Assembly (NCBI GenBank): GCA_944383465.1
Contig: CALWPQ010000022.1
Location: 1-51,266, forward strand
Source of the DNA: an uncultured Clostridia bacterium
GTDB lineage: Bacteria > Bacillota > Clostridia > Peptostreptococcales > Anaerovoracaceae
Reading direction: 5' to 3'
Length of the DNA stretch: 51,266 nt
In this document: piece after piece, positions 24,498 to 32,236 of the stretch
Layout of the letters: every line of letters begins with the position of its first letter
How positions within the stretch are numbered: the first letter of the stretch is position 1
Translations under genes and position numbers: made by a program
The notes under the pieces: model-generated
Seen by the model: only the letters and a program-made list of their open reading frames with translations
What the model was told of the DNA's origin: nothing
The model's database searches: none

Positions 24498-25082
24498 TTA
24501 TGAATAGCTCACGATGAGCCTATCAAACGATTGATTTTTTTTAAACGCCGCGCGGTACAGCCGCGTACATTTTTTGTACTGTGCAAACCTGCGCTGCGCT
24601 GTTTCCACATCTCCGTACACCTTCCATGTCCCGACACATTTTGCTCCCGCCGCGCCGTTTTTTATAAACCCCTCCACATCCTCAGGCGGATAACCGAGAA
24701 AAAGTCCTATTTCATGCGGAAATTCTTCCTCGTGCCTAAGCCTTCGCACAAGGCACGCAAGACATCTTTCTGCCTGCCCGACAGGGTAATCCCTCTCTGT
24801 AAGTATTTCCTCCGCCATTACATGTTTTAAATCCTCCTCAAGCATCTGCGGACGATACATATAAACAAGTGCGCTTCGTTCCTTAATCTTGAGAGGCACC
24901 AAGCGAAGTCCGCGCGGAACAATTCTTCTGTTGAGTTCAATTATTTTTTCCATCAGTTCTGCACTATCCTCCAAAGGACAGTTGAACAGACTTCCTGTTT
25001 TTAATCCCGCCATAGTCGGCGCACAATGATCAACAATCAATTCTTCAGATATGTTCTTCTTTTCCTTATAAGCTCTATGCAT
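24498..25082 (-). CDS. DUF3793 family protein
   Basis: This is a member of DUF3793, a family of unknown function that I associate with Clostridia and with iron-related or flavodoxin genes. The 194-residue chain has DHCAPTMAGLKTGSLF at the N-terminus, ILTERDYPVGQAE and CLACLVRRL in the middle, and EIGLFLGYPPEDVEGFIKN near the end. No signal or membrane segment is visible, so it is cytoplasmic. The ATG at 25082 has only a weak ribosome site (GTAGG). Translation may be coupled to a short upstream frame. Two palindromic operators lie upstream. Confidence 0.85.
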   Translation of the reverse strand: MHRAYKEKKNISEELIVDHCAPTMAGLKTGSLFNCPLEDSAELMEKIIELNRRIVPRGLRLVPLKIKERSALVYMYRPQMLEEDLKHVMAEEILTERDYPVGQAERCLACLVRRLRHEEEFPHEIGLFLGYPPEDVEGFIKNGAAGAKCVGTWKVYGDVETAQRRFAQYKKCTRLYRAAFKKNQSFDRLIVSYS

Positions 25083-25086
25083 AAAC

Positions 25087-25146
25087 CTACGGTATTTGTA
25101 TGAGTACGCTTACATATCTCACCGATTTTTGCAGCACCGTGCTCAT
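25087..25146 (-). CDS. Possible 19-residue leader peptide before DUF3793
   Basis: A short frame begins with ATG at 25146 behind a strong AAAGGAG and ends with TAG five bases before the DUF3793 start. The product begins MSTVLQKSVRYVSVLIQIP. The strong ribosome site here and the weak one at DUF3793 suggest coupling. Alternatively this is the true start of a gene altered by a frameshift, because the next frame also runs open into DUF3793. Confidence 0.35.
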   Translation of the reverse strand: MSTVLQKSVRYVSVLIQIP

Positions 25147-25172
25147 TCAAATTCTCCTTTCTTCCTGTTTTT

Positions 25173-25191
25173 AAGTTAGCTTATGCTAACT
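25173..25191. promoter_or_regulatory. Palindromic operator, copy A (probable iron-repressor box)
   Basis: AGTTAGCTTATGCTAACT (25174-25191) is a near-perfect palindrome with 7-bp arms. Its extended 24-base form (25173-25196) recurs identically at 25265-25288. The form resembles boxes for DtxR-type metal repressors. With flavodoxin downstream, iron control is likely. Confidence 0.65.
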
Positions 25192-25264
25192 GATTGCTTT
25201 AATAAAAATGCCTCCTGGCATTTCATCATTTTTTCTGTTTTAAATTCGCGTTGCTGTAAATCGT

Positions 25265-25319
25265 AAGTTAGCTTATGCTAACTGATTGTATAGTATCATA
25301 TATTGCCTCTATCTGTCAA
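25265..25319 (-). promoter_or_regulatory. Promoter with palindromic operator, copy B
   Basis: On the minus strand TTGACA (25314-25319) and an extended -10, TGA-TACTAT (-10 at 25290-25295), are 18 bases apart. The second operator copy AGTTAGCTTATGCTAACT (25266-25283) covers the predicted start site, where a bound repressor would block initiation. The promoter would drive DUF3793 and flavodoxin. Confidence 0.75.
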
Positions 25320-25392
25320 CACCTTTTATCAAAAATTACCCGTCCTATTTGTCAAGCAGGACGGGTAACCGGTTCACTGTTTTATATTCAGT

Positions 25393-25698
25393 CTACTCTC
25401 CGCAAGCAGTGCTGCACATAGTACTGAGCAGTCTCTCCATTTCACGCACACCTTCCCTCTGCGATATAATTATTGCATCGAGAATTGGGATGAGCTCCGA
25501 ACATATTTCAAAGCGCAGCGCGTTTTCCGACATTCTTATCGCTCCCTGATGATGCGGTATCATCTGCACAATAAAATTATGCGAAATACTGCATGTCAGC
25601 TCAGCCTCAGTCATTCCCTTTATCATATCGCTTAATATCTCATAAAACCGGCACAAATAGTCCTTTGTAACATTGCTGTATTTTTGCTGTTCGCTCAT
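25393..25698 (-). CDS. Small DUF305-like protein
   Basis: This is a cytoplasmic DUF305/ferritin-like helical protein of 101 residues. The ATG at 25698 (MSEQQKYSNVTKDYL) is chosen because AGGAGA sits just upstream. A longer frame reaches into the terminator of the neighbouring gene. The core SHNFIVQMIPHHQGAIRMSE carries the paired histidines typical of DUF305 metal sites. Two cysteines lie near the C-terminus (STMCSTACGE). DUF305 members are often found near copper systems, but nothing here fixes the role. Confidence 0.78.
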   Translation of the reverse strand: MSEQQKYSNVTKDYLCRFYEILSDMIKGMTEAELTCSISHNFIVQMIPHHQGAIRMSENALRFEICSELIPILDAIIISQREGVREMERLLSTMCSTACGE

Positions 25699-25822
25699 TT
25701 TGCTCTCCTTTTCACACTTCCGCGCCTCCTTGCATTTTATTTTCTTGCGGCACGCAGATATTTTCCTTTTATATTTTATGAGCACGCGGTCAAACCTGTT
25801 CCAGTTCCCGCTTTCGGGCAAT

Positions 25823-25857
25823 AAAAAATATGCGTGCAAATCAATGCACGCATATTT
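25823..25857 (-). terminator. Terminator of the hypCDE operon
   Basis: AAATATGCGTGCA (25826-25838) pairs perfectly with TGCACGCATATTT (25845-25857). On the minus strand the stem runs into TTTTTTATT. It lies about 30 bases past the hypE stop. Confidence 0.85.
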
Positions 25858-25884
25858 ATCCACAAAATCACATTCTGCGGCCAA

Positions 25885-26868
25885 TCAGCAGATCCTCGGC
25901 AATCCTTCGCCGTAAAGCACATCGACAATGCGCGTGCCTCCGAGCCTCGTAATCATCACCGTACCGCTGCCTTCAGCAACGCGGCCTATCACAGCAGCGT
26001 TCCTTCCCACTTCCGTCGCCCTCATTATTTCAAGAGCGCGCTCCGCATCCTTCTCAGGCACAACAGCTATCATCTTGCCCTCGTTGCCCATATAGAGCGG
26101 ATCAAGTCCGAGAATATCGGCAAAACCCCTGACCTCGTCATTCACAGGAATATCCGTCTCCGTAAGTTCTATGCGGCAAGCTGACTGCTCTGCAATCTCA
26201 TTTAATATCGTTCCCAGCCCGCCGCGTGTAACGTCGCGCATCGTCTTTACATTTATTCCCGCACTGAACAAACCGTTTGTAATATCGGCGAGCACTGCAC
26301 AATCGCTTTTGATATTATTTTCAATTTCCATACGCGCACTTAGTATGCAGGCGTGGTGATCTCCGAGCGTTCCCGAAAGTATGATCACATCACCGGATTT
26401 GCAGTTTGCAGCGCTCACATTGCGCCCCTCAGGGATAACACCTATACCCGACGTATTAATATAAAGACCGCCGCTGCCCTCAACTACTTTAGTGTCGCCC
26501 GCAACAATTTTAACGCCGGCAGCTTCGGCCGTCTTTGCCATAGAGGAAACAAGCCTGTCGAGGAGCTCGATATCAAGACCCTCTTCAAGAATAAATCCGC
26601 AGGTTATATATTTCGGCACGGCACCCATCATCAGAATATCGTTTACCGTGCCGCAAATACAGAGCTTGCCAATATCGCCGCCCTTAAATTCCACCGGCGT
26701 AACGACAAAAGAATCGGTGCTGAATGCTATACGGCCGTTTATCTTAAGTACTGCTGCATCTTCCATTTTATCAAGCACATCATTTTTAAAATGTTTTCCA
26801 AAAATATTTGACATTAGTTCCGCTCCGGTCTTACCGCCCGCACCGTGCGCCATAATGATTTTTCCCAT
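25885..26868 (-). CDS. hypE: Hydrogenase maturation factor HypE
   Basis: HypE dehydrates a carbamoylated C-terminal cysteine to thiocyanate, the cyanide donor for the [NiFe] hydrogenase active site. The 327-residue chain starts at 26868 (MGKIIMAHGAGGK, the family start), with AAGGAT upstream. It is an AIR-synthase-fold ATP-binding protein: DAAVLKINGRIAFSTDSFVV, VNDILMMGAVP, VAGDTKVVE and TRGGLGTILNEIA. It ends in the expected PRIC with the essential terminal cysteine. About 160 bases without a gene separate it from hypD. Confidence 0.96.
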   Translation of the reverse strand: MGKIIMAHGAGGKTGAELMSNIFGKHFKNDVLDKMEDAAVLKINGRIAFSTDSFVVTPVEFKGGDIGKLCICGTVNDILMMGAVPKYITCGFILEEGLDIELLDRLVSSMAKTAEAAGVKIVAGDTKVVEGSGGLYINTSGIGVIPEGRNVSAANCKSGDVIILSGTLGDHHACILSARMEIENNIKSDCAVLADITNGLFSAGINVKTMRDVTRGGLGTILNEIAEQSACRIELTETDIPVNDEVRGFADILGLDPLYMGNEGKMIAVVPEKDAERALEIMRATEVGRNAAVIGRVAEGSGTVMITRLGGTRIVDVLYGEGLPRIC

Positions 26869-27029
26869 ATTATATCCTTTCAAATCACCGAGCCTAAGTT
26901 CAAATTTCCTCACTTATGCAAAATCCACACGCACCGCAAGCTCTGTAAACTTCGCGCCTGCCACCGCTTCTGCGAATTTCGCAGATTTTCACAAGCTCCG
27001 CATATACCTCTGCTTCCGTATTCGACTAT

Positions 27030-28070
27030 CTATATCGAGCGATACCAGATACCGCACGCGCCTTCCGCCGAGACCATACATGGCCCATATGGATGCAGAG
27101 GCGTACAGCTTTTGCCAAACATCGGACATTCGTTCGGATTGAGCTTTCCCACTATTACGCTGCCGCATGAGCATCCCTTAGGCAGCTCCATATCTCTGTC
27201 CAGGCCGCGGCTGCCGCCGTCGTACTCCGCATACTGCGGTTTCAAATACAAGCCCGAATCAGGAATGCTGCCAAGCCCACGCCACGTGGCTTCTCCGGTC
27301 TCAAAGTACTCGTTTATTGCTTTTATCGCCTTTGCGTTTCCTTCATCGCGCACAGCGTTTTTATAAAGATTCTTCACATCGCTTTTTCCGCATTCTATCT
27401 GCCTTACTATATCATATATCACAGCAAGAAGATGCTCCGGCTCAAATCCTGCAACGACAAAAGGCTTATTGTACTTTTCTGCAAGCGCTTCGTACACGCC
27501 GCTTCCGATTATGACGCTCACATGTCCCGGACAGATAAATCCGTCAATATCGTCCTGATTTTCGCATATCCAGCTCAGCGCGGGAATAACGGTTTTAAGC
27601 GCGGTCACGAGTTTCAGATTTTTGATGCCGCGTTTTGCCGCTTCCTGCACCGCAAGCGCATATATCGGAGCTGTTGTTTCAAAGCCAACCGCAGCTATGA
27701 CATAAGTCTTTTCGGGATTTGCCGCCGCTTTTTCTATAACTTCAAAAGGGGAATACATCATTCCCACATTTATGCCCTTGCCTTTCATATCGGAAAGACT
27801 GCCGCATTTCCCCGGCACTTTCATCATATCGCCGAAAGTGTATACCATATGATCAGGCTTTGCCGCATAATCAAGTACTCTATCTATATACGCGGTTGGC
27901 GTAACGCACACCGGACAGCCCGGCCCCGAAATCAGCTTTATCTTCGGCGAAATAAGCGAACGTATGCCGTTCTTAAAAATACTCGCCGTATGCGTGCCGC
28001 ACACTTCCATCAGCTTGAGCGGTCTGCCGTCATACTCTTTGAGATATTTTATAACATCTTCTGTTTTCAA
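27030..28070 (-). CDS. hypD: Hydrogenase maturation factor HypD
   Basis: HypD is the iron-sulfur scaffold on which the Fe(CN)2CO unit is assembled together with HypC. The 346-residue chain has LMEVCGTHT, the catalytic SGPGCPVCVTP, FGDMMKVPG, AVGFETTAP and ICPGHVSVIIG. Its C-terminal [4Fe-4S] ligands lie in GCSCGSVIVG through EGACG. The start is a TTG at 28070 whose last two bases overlap the hypC stop codon, with GGAG nine bases upstream, so translation is coupled to hypC. Confidence 0.96.
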   Translation of the reverse strand: MKTEDVIKYLKEYDGRPLKLMEVCGTHTASIFKNGIRSLISPKIKLISGPGCPVCVTPTAYIDRVLDYAAKPDHMVYTFGDMMKVPGKCGSLSDMKGKGINVGMMYSPFEVIEKAAANPEKTYVIAAVGFETTAPIYALAVQEAAKRGIKNLKLVTALKTVIPALSWICENQDDIDGFICPGHVSVIIGSGVYEALAEKYNKPFVVAGFEPEHLLAVIYDIVRQIECGKSDVKNLYKNAVRDEGNAKAIKAINEYFETGEATWRGLGSIPDSGLYLKPQYAEYDGGSRGLDRDMELPKGCSCGSVIVGKLNPNECPMFGKSCTPLHPYGPCMVSAEGACGIWYRSI

Positions 28071-28288
28071 CTTTCAAACTCCTCCTCAAGGTCGGTGAAC
28101 AGCTCTATTATTTCTTCAGCCTTTTCTTTCTCCATAACCTCAATCGCACATCCTGCATGGACAAGCACATACTGACCAACCTTCGGCTCTACAAGCCCAA
28201 TATTAACAGGAACATTATTGCCCTTAAAATCCACCTGCGCCGTTTGTCCATCTATCGCTACGACCCTCCCGGGTATCGCTATACACAT
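28067..28288 (-). CDS. hypC: Hydrogenase maturation chaperone HypC
   Basis: This 73-residue chaperone delivers the iron unit from HypD to the hydrogenase large subunit. It starts with MCIAIPGRV, where Cys2 is the essential ligand, and has VHAGCAIEVME typical of HypC. GGGGGAG precedes the ATG. hypA, hypB, hypF and hydrogenase structural genes are not in this window. Confidence 0.95.
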   Translation of the reverse strand: MCIAIPGRVVAIDGQTAQVDFKGNNVPVNIGLVEPKVGQYVLVHAGCAIEVMEKEKAEEIIELFTDLEEEFES

Positions 28289-28406
28289 ATATTTTTCTCC
28301 CCCGTTTTAATAAAATTTCATATGCAAAATTCATATGTAAACCACATATTTTCATATTGTGCTTTTTTACGCCTGCCGTCTATAAAGCCTTACATTTTAT
28401 TGCCGT

Positions 28407-28898
28407 CTACTCCTGTTTTTCATCCTCCGGCAGCTTACATACATCTATCCAGTCCACGGCGTTAGAATAATCGTGAAGCTCATCCGGCGTGAGCTCTATG
28501 GCACTGTTGGCGCTGCCGCATGCCGGAAATACCGTCTTAAACCTTTTGAGCGAAACATCCGTATAAGCCTTTACGTCAGGGTGCTCTATCGCAAATGCGC
28601 ATACGCCGCCAATTGCGTGCCCCGTAAATTCAATGACCTCCTCCGGTGTAAGCATTTTAGCCTTAAAACCAAAAGTCTGTTTAAACTTCTGATTGTTAAT
28701 CTTGCCGTCGCCCGCAGCTTCTATCAAAATACAGCCGCCCTCAGGCGTTTTAAACGAAAGCGTCTTGCATATTCTCGCGCCCTCTACGCCTACAGCCTGT
28801 GCCGCAAGCTCAACAGTCGCGCTCGATACGTCAAATTCCTGTATTCTGTCCGCAATTCCTATATCTTCAAAGTATTTTCTCACTTTTTCTATTGCCAT
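28407..28898 (-). CDS. YbaK/EbsC-type aminoacyl-tRNA deacylase
   Basis: This is a member of the INS/YbaK superfamily that hydrolyses mischarged aminoacyl-tRNA (for example Cys- or Ala-tRNA-Pro). The ATG at 28898 (MAIEKVRKYFED) is chosen, with GGAGG and GGGAA upstream. The 163-residue chain shows ICKTLSFKTPEGG with the conserved lysine, KINNQKFKQTFG, and GHAIGGVCAFAI with the family GxxxGG motif. It is usual in length. It lies 88 bases downstream of psuG and is probably a separate or weakly linked transcript. Confidence 0.87.
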   Translation of the reverse strand: MAIEKVRKYFEDIGIADRIQEFDVSSATVELAAQAVGVEGARICKTLSFKTPEGGCILIEAAGDGKINNQKFKQTFGFKAKMLTPEEVIEFTGHAIGGVCAFAIEHPDVKAYTDVSLKRFKTVFPACGSANSAIELTPDELHDYSNAVDWIDVCKLPEDEKQE

Positions 28899-28985
28899 TT
28901 CCCTATATCCTCCGTTTTTTAACAAATACTTTAAATCATCTCAAAGATCCGCTTTTGCAGCTATCTTATATTTCCTTAGCTCTCG

Positions 28986-29912
28986 TTACTCTCCTAGTTT
29001 TGAAAGCTCAACTGCTATTTGAGAGCCGATATTCGCATTATTAAGCACCAGCTTGATATTTGCTTCGAGGCTTTCACCGTCTGTCAGCTGTTTTACCCGG
29101 TCGAGCAGGAACGGCGTAATTCTCTTACCCGTAATACCTTTTTCGCTGCACTCGCGAAGCGCCTGCACTATTACTTTATCCATCTTTTCATAAGGAATTT
29201 CATCGGCCTCCGGTATCGGACATGCAATTAACATTCCACCGCCAAGCCCGAGCGCATATTTCATATTTATTACCTCGGCAATATCCTTCGGGCAGTCAAG
29301 CATGCACTCCGTCTTAAATCCCGATTTTCGCGAATAAAATGCCGGAAATTCGTCAGTCCCGAAGCTGATAACCGGTACGCCTGACGTTTCAAGGTATTCA
29401 AGCGTTGCTCCGATATCAAGTATGGATTTTACACCCGCGCAGACAACGGCTACACCAGTTTTCTTAAGCTCTTCAAGGTCCGCAGAAATATCGAAGCTTT
29501 CACCCGCGCCTCTGTGAACGCCGCCGATACCGCCTGTCACAAAGAGCTTAATACCGGCCATACTCGCCGCTATCATCGTCCCCGCAACAGTAGTCGCACC
29601 GTCCAGCTGTTTGGCAATTACCAGCGGATAATCTCTCCTTGAAACCTTGAGCACATCCGGAGCCTTTGCCATATACTCCACTTCTTCCTCCGTAAGGCCA
29701 ACCTTAATTCTTCCTTTTATTATACCCACTGTTGCCGGCACCGCACCGTTTTTCCTTATCAACTCTTCAACAGCAAGCGCTGTCTCGACATTTTTTGGAT
29801 ACGGCATCCCGTGAGAAATAATGGTGGATTCCAGCGCAACTACCGGTTTTCCGGAGTCAAGCGCCTCTTTTACCTCAGGCTTTATATCCAAATACTCCTT
29901 ATAACTTTCCAT
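28986..29912 (-). CDS. psuG: Pseudouridine-5'-phosphate glycosidase
   Basis: PsuG cleaves pseudouridine 5'-phosphate into uracil and ribose 5-phosphate, breaking the C-C glycosidic bond. The 308-residue chain has the family start VVALESTIISHGMPYPKN, TVGIIKGRIKVGL, the catalytic lysine region KVSRRDYP, the TTVAGTMIAA loop and FVTGGIGGVHRGA. It follows psuK by about 110 bases on the same strand and completes a two-step salvage pathway. The ribosome site before the ATG is weak. Confidence 0.95.
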   Translation of the reverse strand: MESYKEYLDIKPEVKEALDSGKPVVALESTIISHGMPYPKNVETALAVEELIRKNGAVPATVGIIKGRIKVGLTEEEVEYMAKAPDVLKVSRRDYPLVIAKQLDGATTVAGTMIAASMAGIKLFVTGGIGGVHRGAGESFDISADLEELKKTGVAVVCAGVKSILDIGATLEYLETSGVPVISFGTDEFPAFYSRKSGFKTECMLDCPKDIAEVINMKYALGLGGGMLIACPIPEADEIPYEKMDKVIVQALRECSEKGITGKRITPFLLDRVKQLTDGESLEANIKLVLNNANIGSQIAVELSKLGE

Positions 29913-30023
29913 AATTCTTTTTACCGCACGCTTTTATATTTCAGCGGCGGCTTATCTCCTTTTCTATTTTTTAATATACTTTTATTTATTTTTAAAGCTT
30001 TTTCGCCATAGCTCTCATTTGTC

Positions 30024-30947
30024 TCATTTGCTTAAATTGCCTGCCCGAACTCTGAGAAGCTCCGCGCTCATCAGTGGATTTACCGCTGCACACGATTCAA
30101 GAGCCAGCGCTGAAGCCGCCATAGCCAGCTCTGCCGTTTCTCTTATTCCGAGCCCGTCCACAAACGCTTTGAGGCACGCCGCCGAAAATGCGTCGCCTGC
30201 GCCGGTAGCGCTCACTATATTCACCCTGCCCGCCTTTACGATACCGCTCTCCTTTTCATCCGCAAAAAATACTCCACCCTCACCGAGCGTTATAAAAATG
30301 CGCTTTACACCGGCGCTTAAAAACCAGTTCGCCGCACGGTTAAGGTCGCCATCGCTTTTTATTTTTATACCGCTTATCGCCTGCGCCTCAATTCTATTCG
30401 GCTTCACCGTATGAAATCTGCCTACAAAATTTTTAATTCTCTGAGACTTTGTTACAGATACCGGGTCTATAAATATGGGCGTGCCCTGCAATTTTTCCGT
30501 GAGATAATATATATTTTCCTCAGTCATATTAGTATCTATTCCCACGATTTTAGATGTTTTGAGCGTTTCTGCCGCTTCATTTATGAAGCTTTTGTCGATT
30601 TTCTCGAGTATGTCCATATTGCAGAGCGCAAGCTCCATATCTCCGCAGCTGTCAAGAATAGAGAGATAAATCGCGGTGCTTTCTCCGTCCTCAAGCTTAA
30701 CCCCCGAAACATCCGCTCCCAACGATTCGAGCTGCTGCTTTGCCGCCCTGCCGATAAAATCATTTCCTGCTATCGAACAAAAACTCACGTCAGCACCAAG
30801 CCGCGCAAGGTTTTCCGTTATATTTCGGCTGACACCCCCGTATGAAATTTTTATTTTACCCGGGTTTGAATCAGCATAAATGAGCATTCCATCGGGGCGT
30901 CCTTCTATATCCGCCGCTATCCCGCCCATGATCGCTATATCGCTCAT
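30024..30947 (-). CDS. psuK: Pseudouridine kinase (PfkB family)
   Basis: PsuK phosphorylates pseudouridine using ATP. The 307-residue carbohydrate kinase has GGIAADIEGRP and SYGGVSRNITENLARLG in the substrate domain, and the PfkB signature SATGAGDAFSAACL with the catalytic aspartate near residue 250. Pairing with psuG supports pseudouridine rather than a sugar. AAGGAG lies about 14 bases upstream, and a promoter is seen at 30985-31012. Confidence 0.92.
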   Translation of the reverse strand: MSDIAIMGGIAADIEGRPDGMLIYADSNPGKIKISYGGVSRNITENLARLGADVSFCSIAGNDFIGRAAKQQLESLGADVSGVKLEDGESTAIYLSILDSCGDMELALCNMDILEKIDKSFINEAAETLKTSKIVGIDTNMTEENIYYLTEKLQGTPIFIDPVSVTKSQRIKNFVGRFHTVKPNRIEAQAISGIKIKSDGDLNRAANWFLSAGVKRIFITLGEGGVFFADEKESGIVKAGRVNIVSATGAGDAFSAACLKAFVDGLGIRETAELAMAASALALESCAAVNPLMSAELLRVRAGNLSK

Positions 30948-30984
30948 AAAAAATCAAGCTCCTTATTTTTTCTCATACAGTTTT

Positions 30985-31012
30985 AGTATACCACAACCAT
31001 TGAAAAAGTCAA
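30985..31012 (-). promoter_or_regulatory. Predicted psuK-psuG promoter
   Basis: On the minus strand TTGACT (31007-31012) and TATACT (30985-30990) are 16 bases apart, followed by a short leader to the psuK ATG. Confidence 0.65.
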
Positions 31013-31153
31013 AGAATATAGCTTGTACACGTTATTATAAGCCGCTGTTTAAAATTCTCCGCTGCAAAATCCGCATATGGCATAATCTATGCGCTGTCAC
31101 ACGCGCCGAAGAGCAAGCGCAAAAGGAAAATCTGTTAAAATGCAGTTAAAATA

Positions 31154-31186
31154 CAGAGCGGCATAGAAAAAATCTATGCCGCTCTG
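31154..31186 (-). terminator. Terminator of the small Cys-rich gene
   Basis: CAGAGCGGCATAGA (31154-31167) pairs perfectly with TCTATGCCGCTCTG (31173-31186). A TATTTTAA tail follows on the minus strand. It lies just past the stop of the 45-residue gene. Confidence 0.75.
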
Positions 31187-31208
31187 CTTTAATTTTAATA
31201 CTGTTCAA

Positions 31209-31346
31209 TTAGCATCCGCAAGGATCGGAATATTCTTCACACCCGCATCCGCATCCGAAAATACTCGGCTTGCAGAACATAAGTATGAGGATCAGAAAGA
31301 AAAACAGTAAGGATTCGTCAATTCCATTAGAATCATAACAAGACAT
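31209..31346 (-). CDS. 45-residue Cys-rich membrane peptide
   Basis: This gene is easily missed because of its size. A perfect GGAGG five bases upstream of the ATG (31346) and a terminator right after the stop support it. The peptide has a short polar N-terminus (MSCYDSNGIDE), one hydrophobic segment (SLLFFFLILILMF), and a Cys/Gly tail (GCGCGCEEYSDPCGC) with seven cysteines in all after the membrane segment is included. The layout recalls small spore-associated or YjcZ-like peptides, or a metal-binding tail. No function can be assigned. Confidence 0.75.
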   Translation of the reverse strand: MSCYDSNGIDESLLFFFLILILMFCKPSIFGCGCGCEEYSDPCGC

Positions 31347-31472
31347 ATAGTTACCTCCAAATAATGTTTATTCTTTTCTATTACTATATGCCGCAATGCA
31401 TTTTTGCGTTACTCTGCGTATGCGCATTACTTACGCGAATTGAGCACTTTCACGCTCAGCCTAACCCGCAGC

Positions 31473-31754
31473 TTAGCACGCTTCTGTTGTTATTTCTGCT
31501 TTTTCACTCATCGCCTCGATGAGCTTTCTCATCTCATCCCAAGTGAAAGTTATACCCTTTGTCATCCTCGTATGATCGCTGTTCCACTCGCGCACATCCC
31601 ATTTAGGCGGCAGCCCTCTGAACGAAACATAGTTAAGCTCTTTCGTATACCCCTCTTCACGTCCCTTTCCGAGCACACATATATGCTCTACAATTTCAAA
31701 TGTAAAACCGTTGTCGCCGCCTGTGTTTTTTCTTACCTTTTCATTCTCCTGCAT
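31473..31754 (-). CDS. PC4/YdbC-type single-strand nucleic-acid-binding protein
   Basis: This is a small protein of the PC4 (transcriptional coactivator p15)/YdbC family, which binds single-stranded DNA or RNA. The core has FTFEIVEHICVLGKG, GYTKELNYVSFRGLPPKWDV and GITFTWDEMRKLIEAM. The ATG at 31754 with GGAGATC upstream gives 93 residues. The frame stays open to an ATG at 31877, adding 41 mostly Lys/Arg residues, but no ribosome site precedes that start. Confidence 0.8.
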   Translation of the reverse strand: MQENEKVRKNTGGDNGFTFEIVEHICVLGKGREEGYTKELNYVSFRGLPPKWDVREWNSDHTRMTKGITFTWDEMRKLIEAMSEKAEITTEAC

Positions 31755-31877
31755 TTTTGATCTCCTTTTCCCTTTTTCCCTTTTGCTTTTTGTTTGACTT
31801 TTTTCCTGTTTTTCTTTTTTCTTGTGTTTTTGCTTATGTCTGTTCAGATAGAATGCTTTTGATTTTGCGTCTCCCAT

Positions 31878-32205
31878 AAGTCTGCTTTTCAGTCCGCACT
31901 TCAGCCTATACGCAAAACCTGCATTCCGGTTTGCTGTTCTTCAATTTTCATATACATTTTTTATGCAAGTTGTACAGTTTAAAATATGCAGTTTGTTTCC
32001 GCATTTGCATTTAGACCGTGATTATGCGCTGCGTCTTATGCACTATACGCTATGCATTATGTGTTATACGTTTACTAACTTGTCTCCTTACTGTCTCCTA
32101 TATGCATTGACTCCTTTCCTTGCCTTTATCGTCGGTGTATATCTATATTACAATATATTCCATATTATGTCAATAAGTATTTTTTATTCAAGTAAATTTT
32201 TTGAA
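31878..32205. other. Gene-free stretch upstream of the PC4-like gene
   Basis: No supported gene is seen. The sequence is AT-rich with imperfect tandem TATGCnnTATnC-type units around 32025-32065. A weak TACAAC/TATATG pair on the minus strand may be the promoter of the PC4-like gene. Confidence 0.3.
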
Positions 32206-32236
32206 AAAATAAAAAGCTGTTCCATATGAAACAGCT
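32206..32236 (-). terminator. Terminator overlapping the PHP gene stop
   Basis: AGCTGTT (32215-32221) pairs with AACAGCT (32230-32236) around a CATATG-centred loop. TTTTTATTTTTT follows on the minus strand. The stem includes the last base of the stop codon. Confidence 0.8.

Noticed and set aside
25699..25884. A 62-residue N-terminal extension of the DUF305 protein
   Set aside because: The extension would run through the hypE terminator, and the internal ATG has a much better ribosome site and fits the family.
27432..28175. A 247-codon plus-strand frame over hypD and hypC
   Set aside because: It is antisense to clear HypD and HypC proteins, with no start signal or recognisable domain.
31963..32229. 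An 88-codon plus-strand frame with hydrophobic runs
   Set aside because: AT-rich, repetitive DNA. It runs into the terminator of the PHP gene and has no ribosome site.
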